A DNA stretch of 64,000 bases, from contig NZ_CP093528.1 of the NCBI RefSeq assembly GCF_022682305.1, positions 3,531,501 through 3,595,500 of the forward strand, in the 5' to 3' direction. This DNA is from Shinella zoogloeoides. Its GTDB lineage: Bacteria > Pseudomonadota > Alphaproteobacteria > Rhizobiales > Rhizobiaceae. Below, piece by piece: positions 31,675 to 41,563 of the stretch (positions are counted from its first letter, which is position 1; each line of letters opens with the position of its first letter). The notes under the pieces were generated by a model. The model was not told the origin of the DNA and did no database searches. It saw only the letters and a program-made list of their open reading frames with translations. The position numbers and the translations under genes are program-made.

Positions 31675-33947
31675 AATGTTCGCCCGATCTGGCCGAATTT
31701 AACAGCCTCGGCATCCCAACCCGGGACGGCGGCCAGCCCGGTCAAACGTTCCGAGATAAGGTCAGAATAGCGGATCGTAATAGGGAACGGCTCCGGTGAC
31801 ATCATTCGCCACGAATGACCCGCGAACGCGAAAGCCTGGCGGGCGATGTATGTCATGTCGGTGAAGGTCGAAAGGCGGTGAAGTTTCAACAAGCAAGGTC
31901 GCGGCATTCCGTCTTCCGGCTTCTTGAGTTCCGAAGCACCCGAAAAGACGACGAGGGATTCCCGGTCCCCCAGCTTGATATGCAAACCACGCGTGGGTCC
32001 GAGCACCCCCTTTTTGGGATCGCGAAACCCATATCCGCTCTGTGCATGGTCGAACACGATAAAAGGATGATCGGGCGCGACATGCACGAACGCGAAGGTC
32101 ACGTCCTGAAGTTTTAGGTCGTGGACGACCCTCTCAACGGCTTCCGCTTCGACATCCTTCAGTGGCTTGAACATGTGGAACACGAGTCGGACCTTGTCGG
32201 AACTGCGCCAATTGTCTTGGGTCCGGATGGTCGTTATCGCGCGCTTGAGAGTGTCGTAGAGCGCCGCGGCATAGTCTTCATAGGGGACCACGGCCGTTCT
32301 ATCGCTCAGCAAATAGCTGCCGTCGCTCGAAAAAACCGTCGTTATCCCGACATACCGCTTTCCGGCGCCAATTCGGCTGGACGACTCGGTATGAGAACCA
32401 AGACCGATAACCAGTTCGTGGGCTACCGTCTGCTGAGCTGCAAGCAGCCAAGGGGTGCCTCCGAGTTTCGCGTAAGTGGCGAGGCTCAGATGATTGAGCG
32501 AGAACACAAGTTCTCCATCAGGTTGGGCCATCGTTTCCAGTCGAACGCTCTGGACCGGGACATCCCGCTTCAGGAAAACTGACTTGGTGGCGTAATACGG
32601 ATTGTCGCCTCCGTCAGAAGCCTTGAACTCTTCCTCCACCTGGACAATAGCCAAATCCCATTTGAACCCCTCATCGGCCGATTTTGACAGCGCGGCCCTG
32701 CTCGCGACCAAATAGTCCTCTGCAGACGAACCTGCCGTCGTGAAGAAATTCACGGATGGCTTGTCTAGGTGGAAGCGTCGTAGGAAGCCGTCTCCATACC
32801 GTGCCTCTTTTTTCGCCCCCGTGAGGGCGTTCGGCATTCCCTCGAGAAATTTGGCCAGGAATCCGTCGACCTGGCCTTCGTGCCTGGCTTGGCAAACCAC
32901 AGCGATCCGCAGTTGCTTGGGACTGAAAGTCCGCTGGTCGAAAGGCCCGCTTTCCTTAAGTCCGCGCTCTTTCCATGTGTCTTTTCGAGTTCCGCTCGGG
33001 TCGAAAAGCAAGGTGGGGGAGAAGATATTCTCGGTCTTCGGAAACGACCGGCTGCGGCTAGATAGCAATTCTCCTACCACAAACTTTGCCCCAGGCACGG
33101 CCTCGATGTTTGCCTTCTCCCGGAGATACTTCAACGCGTCCGCAGTCTGGTCTCGTCGCCCGGGGCCAGAATGAAATGATGCGGCATGACGCTCGGCTTC
33201 ATCCAGAACGGACCGCGCCCGCCGCCCGAGGAGGCAATTCACGACATCTTCCATTATTTCCCGGCGAGGTTCCAGAAAGGCTTCTCCCGTTTTCACCGTT
33301 TCGTATCCTTCGGCGTTGTCGGTGAGAGACAGAATGTCGCCGTCCACCGCGACAACTTTTCCGACGAGTCGCACACGATCTAGGACGCGGGAATCCGCAG
33401 CGGGTTGCCGTATGGTGACATACCGTCCCAAGAGCGGAATCTCGTGTTCGAGGAGGACAGAACACGGCGCAGCGAGAAAGCTCTTCAACTTGGTTTCGCA
33501 AACGACTCCGAGCGTGCTTCTTCCGTCAGCGTGGATAGTTCTGGTATCGAAACGAAGGAGCGTACGACGTTGAATCCATTCGGGAAGCTCCGGATGAAGG
33601 AGATACCCACGGCCAACAGGCCCAACTACACTGACCGGACGGTCGGACAGGATGTCGCGAACGCCGCCGAACGCACGCAGCAATGCGGCGGAAAAGAGCG
33701 TCGGCCAAAGCCGGCGTTCCTTCAGAAGGTCAATTTCTTCACTGACGGTACCGAGGGGAACGGACCCATCGACAATGGGTATGTCGATGATCGTATCGTC
33801 AACGCCGCTTCGGTGAAAAACATGGCTGTCGACGAATTCGGCCCTCAGATCGGCAAGACGCTCCGCATCAAACGGTTGCCGGCCAACACGGACTGATGTG
33901 TCGCCGGTTATGGAGAGTGGCGCGAAATTAAGCGAAAGCTGGCTCAT
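31662..33947 (-). CDS. Long-B prokaryotic Argonaute (RsAgo-like, catalytically inactive)
   Basis: 761 residues from the ATG at 33947, preceded by AAGGG; the frame reaches 34139 but without family similarity. The C-terminal half closely follows Rhodobacter sphaeroides Argonaute as I remember it: ERGLKESGPFDQRTF, SLATYAKLGGTPW, VGITTVFSSDGSYLL and a terminal Trp-Phe-Leu. The MID domain keeps the 5'-end binding residues Y451/Y452, K455, Q466 and K494. The first catalytic Asp position of PIWI lies in ELVIGLGSHTES, where Gly replaces Asp, as in RsAgo. It should bind a guide and target without cutting, and signal to the downstream nucleases. Confidence 0.9.
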   Translation of the reverse strand: MSQLSLNFAPLSITGDTSVRVGRQPFDAERLADLRAEFVDSHVFHRSGVDDTIIDIPIVDGSVPLGTVSEEIDLLKERRLWPTLFSAALLRAFGGVRDILSDRPVSVVGPVGRGYLLHPELPEWIQRRTLLRFDTRTIHADGRSTLGVVCETKLKSFLAAPCSVLLEHEIPLLGRYVTIRQPAADSRVLDRVRLVGKVVAVDGDILSLTDNAEGYETVKTGEAFLEPRREIMEDVVNCLLGRRARSVLDEAERHAASFHSGPGRRDQTADALKYLREKANIEAVPGAKFVVGELLSSRSRSFPKTENIFSPTLLFDPSGTRKDTWKERGLKESGPFDQRTFSPKQLRIAVVCQARHEGQVDGFLAKFLEGMPNALTGAKKEARYGDGFLRRFHLDKPSVNFFTTAGSSAEDYLVASRAALSKSADEGFKWDLAIVQVEEEFKASDGGDNPYYATKSVFLKRDVPVQSVRLETMAQPDGELVFSLNHLSLATYAKLGGTPWLLAAQQTVAHELVIGLGSHTESSSRIGAGKRYVGITTVFSSDGSYLLSDRTAVVPYEDYAAALYDTLKRAITTIRTQDNWRSSDKVRLVFHMFKPLKDVEAEAVERVVHDLKLQDVTFAFVHVAPDHPFIVFDHAQSGYGFRDPKKGVLGPTRGLHIKLGDRESLVVFSGASELKKPEDGMPRPCLLKLHRLSTFTDMTYIARQAFAFAGHSWRMMSPEPFPITIRYSDLISERLTGLAAVPGWDAEAVKFGQIGRTLWFL

Positions 33948-34318
33948 GAGCCCTTGGCAAACCCCTCTCGTGGAATTCCGTGAGTCGCGTCGACGATACC
34001 GCAAGTCGGTCGACATGCCGAGAATGCAACCACGCGCTGGTAGGGCAATTCCCAGCTTTCTTGCGCAAAACGCCGGAAAATAAGCGGCTCTACAGGCGGT
34101 GTCTTCTCGAGCGAACAAAGGTGTCTGCTTCGCTATCAAAGTCCGCCGATGGTCGTCATTCGAGGGGAAGCGGCTATTCGGATTTCCGTGTGAACGCTTC
34201 TGCTACGAACACGCCCGCCCTGCACCGCATTCCGAACTTCTGTATCTGGCCTTTGGTTGCCTCGAGCGGTAGAAGAAAGGCGCGGATTGATTACTAAAGT
34301 TGCAAGGAACAATTTGTG
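33948..34318. other. Divergent intergenic region between the Argonaute and toxin-antitoxin operons
   Basis: About 370 bp holding the promoters of two divergent operons. The Argonaute ribosome-binding site is at the left edge. No repeat or small gene stands out; open frames here have no similarity. Confidence 0.4.
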
Positions 34319-34353
34319 TTGACATATGTTTACACAGGTGCCATCTATAGAGG
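34319..34353 (+). promoter_or_regulatory. Promoter and ribosome-binding site of the HicA-like gene
   Basis: TTGACA at 34319-34324 is followed after 17 bp by CATCTA (34342-34347), a weak -10. GAGG at 34350-34353 lies 6 bp before the ATG at 34360. The transcript would have a very short leader. Confidence 0.4.
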
Positions 34354-34359
34354 CATTGA

Positions 34360-34611
34360 ATGAGCAGGCCTCGTCATCCGAACAAAGAGATCGAGGACGC
34401 AGTTGGTTATGCAGAGTCGAAAGGCTGGGTATGGCGAAAGCAAGGTCATTGGGGTCGATTGTACTGTGCGCATGCGGATCGTGACGGATGCCAGTTTGGT
34501 GTGAATGGGACCCCCAGAAATCCTGAAAACCATGCCAAGCAGATCATTCGGGCAGTGGACCGATGTCCACACAAGTTAAAGGAGACAAGCGATGAAGACA
34601 TACGAGTTTAG
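34360..34611 (+). CDS. HicA-like small toxin candidate
   Basis: 83 residues: RHPNKEIEDAVGYAESKGWV, WRKQGHWGRLYCAHADRDG, NPENHAKQIIRAVDRCPHK. The order helix, beta hairpin with a conserved GH (QGHW), then helix resembles the double-stranded-RNA-binding fold of HicA toxins, in which a His is catalytic. Its last 20 bp overlap the next gene, an HTH protein, as in a toxin-antitoxin pair. Paired genes of this type are frequent in defence islands. Toxicity is not shown by sequence. Confidence 0.6.
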   Translation: MSRPRHPNKEIEDAVGYAESKGWVWRKQGHWGRLYCAHADRDGCQFGVNGTPRNPENHAKQIIRAVDRCPHKLKETSDEDIRV

Positions 34612-35119
34612 CGTTATCGCTTCTGGTCTTGACCCGAATGCGGATGACTTCGAAGATCGTTTCTATGCGGCGGGCTGTGATGATGCGCTGATTGCCTTTC
34701 AGAAAGGACATATCATTGTCGACTTCGCCCGAGAGGCGGAATCCATTGAAGAAGCAATTTCCTCCGCGATTGAGGATGTGCGGTCAACCGGGGCTTCGGT
34801 TGACCGGGTGGAACCCGATCCGCTTGTCAATCTGTCTGAAATTGCGGACCGTGCCGGTACCACCAGAAGTGCGATCAGCCACTATGCAAAAGGCACGCGC
34901 GGCAAGGATTTTCCCGCACCGGTAGCAAAGATTACGGATGAAAGCCCGCTCTGGAGCTGGCCCGCTGTAGCACGGTGGTTTGTTGATCGCGAGCAGCTCG
35001 GCAAGGAGGCGCTCGTCGAGGCCGAGGTTTTCAGAGAAGCCAACGAAGTGATTGTTCAGAAGGACACCGCCCTCCGTGAACGGCTAAAGAAGGCTGCTGA
35101 GCTTTCCAGAGCCGCTTAG
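34592..35119 (+). CDS. Antitoxin-like HTH protein paired with the HicA-like gene
   Basis: 175 residues. The N-terminal half (YEFSVIASGLDPNADDFEDR, DDALIAFQKGHIIVDFAREA) reads as an alpha/beta domain like that of HicB-type partners. The C-terminal half has an HTH (LSEIADRAGTTRSAISHYA) and SPLWSWPAVARWFVD, typical of small DNA-binding regulators. A 20-bp overlap with the upstream gene couples their translation. Codon use is less GC-rich than the backbone, in line with transfer. Confidence 0.6.
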   Translation: MKTYEFSVIASGLDPNADDFEDRFYAAGCDDALIAFQKGHIIVDFAREAESIEEAISSAIEDVRSTGASVDRVEPDPLVNLSEIADRAGTTRSAISHYAKGTRGKDFPAPVAKITDESPLWSWPAVARWFVDREQLGKEALVEAEVFREANEVIVQKDTALRERLKKAAELSRAA

Positions 35120-35159
35120 GTATAGTCCCCGCGCCCACTCAGTATTGCAGGCTACAGAT

Positions 35160-35200
35160 AAAAACCAGCGCGGTGATCCAGTCTCTCTGCGCTGGTTTTT
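35160..35200. terminator. Bidirectional intrinsic terminator
   Basis: Perfect 12-bp arms AAAAACCAGCGC (35160-35171) and GCGCTGGTTTTT (35189-35200) with a 17-nt loop, 40 bp after the antitoxin-like gene. The A-run and T-run on the two sides suit termination in both directions, here between the convergent antitoxin-like gene and hsdR. Confidence 0.85.
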
Positions 35201-35359
35201 GGCTATTCGCAACTCATCCCCATGTCACCGTGTTCAGTGGATATGCGTTCCCACACGGAAATCCGAATAGTCGGGAAGCGGATACCGCCCTGCTAGGCAC
35301 AACTACTTCACTGGCTACAGTTCAGCCTCCTCGGAAACAAGTATATGGTGGCGGTACCT

Positions 35360-38300
35360 CTACCCCCAATCGGCGGCAATAGCTTCGGCCTGACGGACAA
35401 CCAAGTCCACAGCAGCCTTTTGCAAGTCGGGGGGATAGCCATATCGAGCAAGCATTTTCCGTACCTCGATGCGCATCTTGGCCCTCACACCCTCTTTACG
35501 CGTCCAGTCCACGGTTGCGGAGTCGCGGATGGTCTGCACCAACAGGCGTGCCAATGTGCGCAGGGTCTCATGAGCCATTAGTTCGCGGGCAGACCCATTT
35601 TCGGCGAGTGCCTCATAGAACGCGACCTCCTCTTGTGTCAGTCCCAGCTCCGCAGCCCGCGCGCCACTGGCTCGTATTTCTTTGGCAAGTGCAATCAATT
35701 CCTCAATGACCTGCACACTATCGACGGCGCGGTTATGATATTTGCGCAGCGTCTCGTCCAATCGCTCACTCAGCTTCTGGGCCTGAACGATGTTGGTGCG
35801 GGTATGGGCACTGATTTCATCGGCCAGCAAGCGGCGTAAAGTCTCGACAGCCAAATTCCTCTGGCTGGTGCCGCGCACTTCGGCAAGGAACTCATCGGAA
35901 AAGATGGAGAGGTCTGGCTGATCAAGGCCAGCGGACCTGAATACATCGAGGATACCATCTGCCATCACGGCTTTTGACAGCAGTTGGCGGATGTCCCGTT
36001 CAACTGTGGTGCGGCTACGGCCTGTGCCTGATGTGTACTTCGCCAAATTGGCACGGAGAGCAACGACCATGGCTATCTCATGCGCGCGGCCCTTTACCCG
36101 ATCGTCACCCGCGCTGATCGCATAGGCGACTTCCAGCTTGAAGCCCATGTCGATGAAAGTATCACGTCTGTCGGTTGCCAGAAGGTGTTCCAAACACTGC
36201 TTCAAGATCGTAAGGCGGGTCGTAGGAGGCGATGTAAAGAAGTCTTTCCATGTGACACCGTCTAGCAGTACCAGCGCGCTTTCCAGCAGCGTGATAGTCT
36301 GACGTGCGGCCTCGTCAGAGTCCATACGCACTTGGTCTCGGTCGCCCTGCGTGTACTTCTCCAGGGCCGCCTTTAGTTCAGTACCGATTCCCAAGTAATC
36401 AACGACCAACCCACCGGGCTTGTCACCCCAGACCCTGTTCACCCGCGCGATCGCCTGCATGAGGCCATGACCACGCATAGGCTTGTCGATGTAGAGTGTG
36501 TGCAGGGAGGGCGCATCGAAACCAGTCAGCCACATGTCGCGCACGATAACTAGATCAAAACCGGACGAAGGGTCCTTGAAGCGAGACGCCAATGCCTCCA
36601 AACGAGATTTGGTACGCAAGTGAGGTTGCAACGGTTGAGGATCGTCAGAACGGTTACCGGTGATGACTACTTTCAAGAGGCCGGATTTGTCATCAGCGGA
36701 CACCCATTCCGGTCGTAGTTTGGCGATCTCGTCGTAAAGCATCACAGCGACTCGACGGCTGACCGTCACGATCATTCCTTTACCGCCTGCCATCGCATCG
36801 CGTCGCGTACTGAAGTGCTCCACAATATCGGCGGCAATCTGCGCAACCCGATCAGGAGCACCCACGACTTCCTCAAACCGCGCAAGCCTGCCCTTGATGC
36901 GTTCCACGGCAGAGTCGTCACCTTCCGCAAGTTCCTCGGCAAGCGCGTCGAGTTGGGCCCGCTCTTCGTCATCAAGGGCAAGATGCAGACGGGCAAGACG
37001 AGCCGTGTAGTGGATGGGTACGGTGGCTTTGTCTAAAACTGCCTGCGTCATATCGTAAGTGTCAATAACATCGCCGAAAGTGCCGTATGTGTCGCGGTCC
37101 CGTTCTTCGATCGGTGTACCTGTAAATCCGACGAACGTCGCATGCGGAAGTGCCTGCCGGAGATAGTCGGCGAAACCAACTACTTCTCGCATGCCACCAT
37201 CGCTTTCGACATAGCGCTTCTTGAAGCCATACTGTGTGCGGTGCGCCTCGTCGGCGATGACGATCACGTTGCCGCGGTCGGTGAGAAGGGGATGCGAGCC
37301 ATCCTCACCTCTGAAGCGCTGGATGGTCGTGAAAACCAGACCGCCAATATCGACCGCAAGAAGGCGGCGCATCTCTTCCGACGTACCAGCCTGCCGAGGG
37401 GTGCCCCGTAGAGCCGCCCCGTGATCGGCGAAAGTACCGAAAAGCTGGTCGTCGAGATCATTGCGATCCGTCACCAGAACGATAGTTGGGTTCTTCAAAT
37501 CCCTGGCGAGTTGAAGTTGACGCACAAAGAATAGCATGGTCAGTGACTTGCCAGAACCTTGCGTATGCCAGATAACACCGCCCTTTCTGCTGCCGGACTG
37601 AGCCGCGGTGAGGGTCGAGGCCAGCGCCTTCTTGACGGCATGGAACTGATGGTAGGCCGCGAGTTTCTTAGACTTGACGGTACCATCCTTGACCTCGAAG
37701 GCGACGAAATCGGAGATTAGTTCGATGAACCGCTCAGGCGCGAACACGCCACGGATCAACACTTCCAGCTCTGAGCGTCCAGCGTCATCAAAGTCCGTGC
37801 CATCAATAGTTCGCCACGGGGCGAACCGATCCAATTGCGCCGTCAGTGAGCCAATGCGCGCGTTGCTGCCATCGCTGATGACCAGCACCTGATTGGCGCG
37901 CATCAACTCGGGTGCTCTCGTCTTGTAGGTGGTTAGCTGGTTATGCGCCTTTTCCAGCGTTGCGGACGCGTCGGAAGGACTCTTCAACTCTAGTATTGCC
38001 ACGGGCAGGCCATTGACGAAAGCTATGACATCCGCGCGAACAGTACCCCTTTCGCCTTTCACAATAAATTGGTTGGCGACGAGCAATCGGTTAGCCAGTG
38101 GATTCTCTTGATCGACGATCCTGATGCCTACGGTGCGTGTGGTACCTTTCTCGTTCACTTCGACAGGCACGCCGCTGACGAGGAACGGGTGGAAAAGCCT
38201 GTTGTTCTCGATGAGGTCCTGGCTCTGCGATGCCTTGATTTTTAACACGGCCGAATCGACCATGTCGGCCGTCGCCTCTGGGTTCAGGGAGGCGATGGCG

Positions 38301-38494
38301 CTGCGCAGTTCAGGCTCAAGGATCGCCTCGCGATAATCTGCCCGCGCGCCCATGGGGCCGTCCGGCGCGAGGTAGTCACCAGGCACGCTCCTCCATCCAA
38401 GCAACTCGAACCATGAGAGCGCCGCGAATTCGACGGCCTCTTCAGCTAGTTCCAGGCGCGGACTATCGGGAGGAGTAGAGTAAGTGTTGCTCAC
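35360..38494 (-). CDS. hsdR: Type I restriction endonuclease subunit R
   Basis: 1044 residues, the usual HsdR length. The N-terminal nuclease has D155 (VRADVIAF) and E169-x-K171 (AILELKSP). The translocase follows with Walker A TQGSGKS (311-317), DEAH (415-418) and later helicase motifs ([29 protein letters not shown]). HsdR needs the M2S complex to restrict DNA; hsdM in this locus is interrupted, so restriction should be off. It lies 141 bp after the Abi-like gene, at the end of the operon. Confidence 0.95.
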   Translation of the reverse strand: MSNTYSTPPDSPRLELAEEAVEFAALSWFELLGWRSVPGDYLAPDGPMGARADYREAILEPELRSAIASLNPEATADMVDSAVLKIKASQSQDLIENNRLFHPFLVSGVPVEVNEKGTTRTVGIRIVDQENPLANRLLVANQFIVKGERGTVRADVIAFVNGLPVAILELKSPSDASATLEKAHNQLTTYKTRAPELMRANQVLVISDGSNARIGSLTAQLDRFAPWRTIDGTDFDDAGRSELEVLIRGVFAPERFIELISDFVAFEVKDGTVKSKKLAAYHQFHAVKKALASTLTAAQSGSRKGGVIWHTQGSGKSLTMLFFVRQLQLARDLKNPTIVLVTDRNDLDDQLFGTFADHGAALRGTPRQAGTSEEMRRLLAVDIGGLVFTTIQRFRGEDGSHPLLTDRGNVIVIADEAHRTQYGFKKRYVESDGGMREVVGFADYLRQALPHATFVGFTGTPIEERDRDTYGTFGDVIDTYDMTQAVLDKATVPIHYTARLARLHLALDDEERAQLDALAEELAEGDDSAVERIKGRLARFEEVVGAPDRVAQIAADIVEHFSTRRDAMAGGKGMIVTVSRRVAVMLYDEIAKLRPEWVSADDKSGLLKVVITGNRSDDPQPLQPHLRTKSRLEALASRFKDPSSGFDLVIVRDMWLTGFDAPSLHTLYIDKPMRGHGLMQAIARVNRVWGDKPGGLVVDYLGIGTELKAALEKYTQGDRDQVRMDSDEAARQTITLLESALVLLDGVTWKDFFTSPPTTRLTILKQCLEHLLATDRRDTFIDMGFKLEVAYAISAGDDRVKGRAHEIAMVVALRANLAKYTSGTGRSRTTVERDIRQLLSKAVMADGILDVFRSAGLDQPDLSIFSDEFLAEVRGTSQRNLAVETLRRLLADEISAHTRTNIVQAQKLSERLDETLRKYHNRAVDSVQVIEELIALAKEIRASGARAAELGLTQEEVAFYEALAENGSARELMAHETLRTLARLLVQTIRDSATVDWTRKEGVRAKMRIEVRKMLARYGYPPDLQKAAVDLVVRQAEAIAADWG

Positions 38495-38635
38495 AGCTAC
38501 CTCACCGCGCCATCATATGGTGGGACGTCACAGGAGAAAGGTGAATCGGGTCGCTCCCGCTTACAGCAACAAACCCACGTCGCCCGAAGGCGTCGGTGTA
38601 GGCTCCCCGGTCTGCGCGCCCGCACCACACCCGTG

Positions 38636-39331
38636 TCATGCAGCAACCTCCTTGTCGTCAGTGGCTTCGGCCGCGCTCTCGGCCTGCCAGTCGATCCGCG
38701 CCGCATCGTAAGCGGTTTCATCAAGGTGAAACAGCACGTAGCTGGGATCGAAGGTTGCACCGGCGATCTCTACCGGATCGAACTCTGAGTCGAGATAGGC
38801 ATTGAACGCGTCATGGTCGCCGTAGTCCGGCTGGTGCCCTGCCACGTCTTCAGGCGCGGTCCGGCTCCAGGCGACATCGAAGAGGAAAGCAACCAGGCTG
38901 TCGCACAGGCCCCCCAGCATTAAGGCATGCTGACGCTGCAAGGTGCCCCAATCCAGCGAGCCGCCGTGGCGCATGTTGGGAATGTTGCTCAGTTCGGCGA
39001 GGGCCAGTGCCGCGCCGTTGATGCTGCCGAGCAATTTCGTGATCGTCTCATTGATTTTCGCGGTATCGGGGTGATCCGCTACGGAAAAGTCCATCGCGTT
39101 GAGAAGCGCGCGCGTTCGCTGTTGAAAATTATCGTCTTTTCCAAACGCGACGCCAAGACGCGGCCCAATGGTAGCGTGTGCGGCCTCGAACAGCGTGCGG
39201 ACACTCTGGAGACAGAACGCAGGTTGAATCTCGATGCTGCGTTCCAGCGCTTCGACATGTATACGCAGCGGCTCCGCCCGGTCGGGGTGGGTTTCCATGA
39301 GTGCGCGGAGCATCTGCAGCGTGTAAGGCAT
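38636..39331 (-). CDS. Abortive-infection-like protein (Abi C-terminal domain) inside the type I locus
   Basis: 231 residues. The segment LLGSINGAALALAELSNIPN and NMRHGGSLDWGTLQRQHALM matches the C-terminal domain of Abi proteins (helix, R-x-x-HG, helix). The tail is acidic. It is encoded between hsdS and hsdR with a 3-bp gap to the upstream gene, so it is co-transcribed with the restriction genes. It may act as a back-up abortive system. No catalytic residues can be named with confidence. Confidence 0.65.
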   Translation of the reverse strand: MPYTLQMLRALMETHPDRAEPLRIHVEALERSIEIQPAFCLQSVRTLFEAAHATIGPRLGVAFGKDDNFQQRTRALLNAMDFSVADHPDTAKINETITKLLGSINGAALALAELSNIPNMRHGGSLDWGTLQRQHALMLGGLCDSLVAFLFDVAWSRTAPEDVAGHQPDYGDHDAFNAYLDSEFDPVEIAGATFDPSYVLFHLDETAYDAARIDWQAESAAEATDDKEVAA

Positions 39332-39334
39332 GCG

Positions 39335-39886
39335 TCAGGCTCTTTCCCGTTCCAGCTCGAAGTCATGGCGGCGGACCGTGTCCAGCGCGTCAAACATCGT
39401 GTTCATGATGTGCCTGAGCTTGGCGAAATCGACCCATAGCTCCGGTGGCGTAGCAGGAGACGCGGCGTCATCGTAGCGGAAGGCCGTCGAGCGCGGGTCG
39501 ACTGTGTCGAACTCGTGGATACGATCGCGAAGCCAGTTGACCTGAACGGTCGGGTAGCGTGAGGACAGCCGTTCGTGCAGCGCGTCTGCCATAGGCTTGA
39601 GGCCGTGTGTGCGCAGGCGTGCACCAGTGTGAAGACTCTTGAGGTTTAGCTCCAACGCGTGCCGGAAGCAGAACAAGATCGGGTCGACGCTCTCCCATGC
39701 TTCGCCATGTTTCATTGCCGCATCCAGCAGACGGAACGCCGCAGCGCGGTAGGACGTGACCATGTCGTAGGTGTCACGTGCGGTATTGCCGCTGTAGTTG
39801 ACCAACATCGCGCCGTACTGCGTTTCAGGTTCGTCTGGCGGGTCAGCAAAGAGACGCCAGTTCAAATCAAATCGCGTTTCCGTCAT
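39335..39886 (-). CDS. HEPN-like helical protein inside the type I locus
   Basis: 183 residues. The segment DPILFCFRHALELNLKSLHT followed by THGLKPMADALHERL resembles the helical core of HEPN-type proteins (R/H in a helix followed by a GH or HxL turn). A classic R-x4-6-H ribonuclease motif is not visible, so it may be a non-catalytic HEPN. It overlaps hsdS by 4 bp and precedes the Abi-like gene by 3 bp. The two probably work together. Confidence 0.5.
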   Translation of the reverse strand: MTETRFDLNWRLFADPPDEPETQYGAMLVNYSGNTARDTYDMVTSYRAAAFRLLDAAMKHGEAWESVDPILFCFRHALELNLKSLHTGARLRTHGLKPMADALHERLSSRYPTVQVNWLRDRIHEFDTVDPRSTAFRYDDAASPATPPELWVDFAKLRHIMNTMFDALDTVRRHDFELERERA

Positions 39887-41103
39887 GCCGCCACCTCTGT
39901 AGCTCCGGCGTCTTTGATGCGGAGTTCACCGGAGATCAGCTTAGGTAGCAGAGTGTCGCGGACCGCGCGCAGCGTAGCTGACTCTTCGACAAGGTTGAGG
40001 ATGCGTTCATAAATCGGTTGCGCAGTACGCTCGAACGCCGAAACAATCTCGTCGCCGCCGTATATGACCTTTGCCGTCTTAAGGGTGGTGGTAGTGATCG
40101 TGTCGAACACTGAGCCATGCGCGCCACGTACTAGGTCGTTCACCATTGCTGAGAACGTGCAGGCGAGCCAAAACGGCCTCTTAGCCTCAGAATGCAGTGC
40201 ATAACAGGTCTGGTTCATGGCCATTTCTCGACCAAAGACGCAGTGTCTGCCTGTGGTCGCTCCGCGCGCGACAACCACGGTTGAAAGCGCGGGGACTAAA
40301 CGCGCGGCGCTTTCCTGAAGTCCGCGATGCGTGACGGTGCGTTCAGTGCTTATGAGGAATCGATCAGCACACTGGCTCACGTCCTTCGCGCTGGCCCAAA
40401 GAACAGGGCCATCCCAATATGCTGGTTCATCAGTCTTCGGCGTTCCTCCGGAAATAAGGCGCGCATGTTCGAGGAGTGGAACCTTACCCCAACCCGCCGG
40501 TAGACCATTTTCTTCGAAATGGTCAGGGAAGAGGGCTGCAGTGGTGTCGGGCAGGCCCGTGGGGTGGCCCTTGGATTTGGCGCGGACCGGGTCGAAATCG
40601 ACGAACCAGCTCTTGAACACCGCCCGCGCTATGTCCTCTAATGTTGCCGCGGTGCGCAGGTTCGCGTCGACCTTGTCATCGAGCGAAGAAAGTAGTTCTG
40701 TGATTCGATCTTGCTCCTCCCGAGGCGGCAAGAGAAGATTTTGGACATAGAATGCGTCCCGAGTGGTCGACGGAATTGGAGACCCATCGTCGATGTTGTT
40801 CACGTCCAAATACTTGAGCTGATAGTAGGCCCATCGAAGATTTAGATCGACCTTCGGGCGCAGTGAATATGCCGTGTCGATCACCCAGTAGGGGGCAGTA
40901 CTGTAGTGAACACCACGATAGGCACCTTTTCGCCCCACAATGACGCCGGGACCATCCCAGCGTGCTTCGTCATGCCAGCCGATTGGGCCGTTGGTGCCAT
41001 AGACCCGCGCAATGCCCTTAGTTTTTGAATAACCATTTAGGGCTCTGCCATAAGCCAGCGTAGCTATCTCGCCCCACTTCGCGACGGTCCACTCACCAGC
41101 CAT
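39883..41103 (-). CDS. hsdS: Type I restriction specificity subunit S
   Basis: 406 residues with two target-recognition domains. The first is WTVAKWGEIATLAYGRALNG to LLPPREEQDRITELLSSLDD, the second GWGKVPLLEHARLISGGTPK to AVRDTLLPKLISGELRI. The conserved helices TAATLEDIARAVFKSWFVDF and a C-terminal helix separate them. HsdS sets the bipartite target. It overlaps the 3' piece of hsdM by 11 bp. The gene itself looks intact. Confidence 0.92.
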   Translation of the reverse strand: MAGEWTVAKWGEIATLAYGRALNGYSKTKGIARVYGTNGPIGWHDEARWDGPGVIVGRKGAYRGVHYSTAPYWVIDTAYSLRPKVDLNLRWAYYQLKYLDVNNIDDGSPIPSTTRDAFYVQNLLLPPREEQDRITELLSSLDDKVDANLRTAATLEDIARAVFKSWFVDFDPVRAKSKGHPTGLPDTTAALFPDHFEENGLPAGWGKVPLLEHARLISGGTPKTDEPAYWDGPVLWASAKDVSQCADRFLISTERTVTHRGLQESAARLVPALSTVVVARGATTGRHCVFGREMAMNQTCYALHSEAKRPFWLACTFSAMVNDLVRGAHGSVFDTITTTTLKTAKVIYGGDEIVSAFERTAQPIYERILNLVEESATLRAVRDTLLPKLISGELRIKDAGATEVAA

Positions 41104-41477
41104 GGCCGACTCCCATTAGCGCCTTGCGGATACGTTCGTCCAGCGCCACGCCTTCGGCCATTTGCTCGCGCAGCACCTTGGTTAGCCGCGTCATTTTGGC
41201 GTCGAAGCCCTCGGCATCCTCTTCTGCTGCCTCAGTGCCGACATAGCGCCCAGGCGTCAGTACAAAGCCCTGCGCCTCGACCTCCTTGAGGGTCGCGGAT
41301 TTGGCGAAACCTTGCACATCCTGATAAAGCCCGCCGATCTCTCTCCACGCATGGTAAGTGTCGGCGACCTTTGAGATGTCGTCGTCCGTTAGTTCCTTTA
41401 GCGTGCGAGAGACCATGATGCCGAGATTGCGTGCGTCGATAAACAGGATTTCATTTGTCCGATCGCGTAGCTTCTTG
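41093..41477 (-). pseudogene. hsdM: hsdM, 3' fragment beyond the IS66 insertion
   Basis: Encodes the last 125 or so residues of a type I methylase subunit: KKLRDRTNEILFIDARNLGI, TDDDISKVADTYHAWRE, GFVLTPGRYVGTEAAEEDAE. It is joined to the 5' fragment (44303-45587) by deleting the IS element and one copy of the 8-bp target duplication; the joined frame is exactly 1662 bp, 553 codons plus stop, without shift. No own start or ribosome-binding site is expected. Confidence 0.9.
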
Positions 41478-41563
41478 GTACGCATCCGAGGTGGGCCGCC
41501 TTGTAGGAATTGCCGGATCTGGCACTGACTGTCCTTATTGACGTCAAAAAGGACAGTGCGGCT

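Noticed and set aside
31662..33947. Short Argonaute (SPARTA/SPARDA-type) assignment
   Set aside because: The protein has a full-length N-terminal half and a MID-PIWI of long-B type; no TIR or DREN partner is fused or adjacent.
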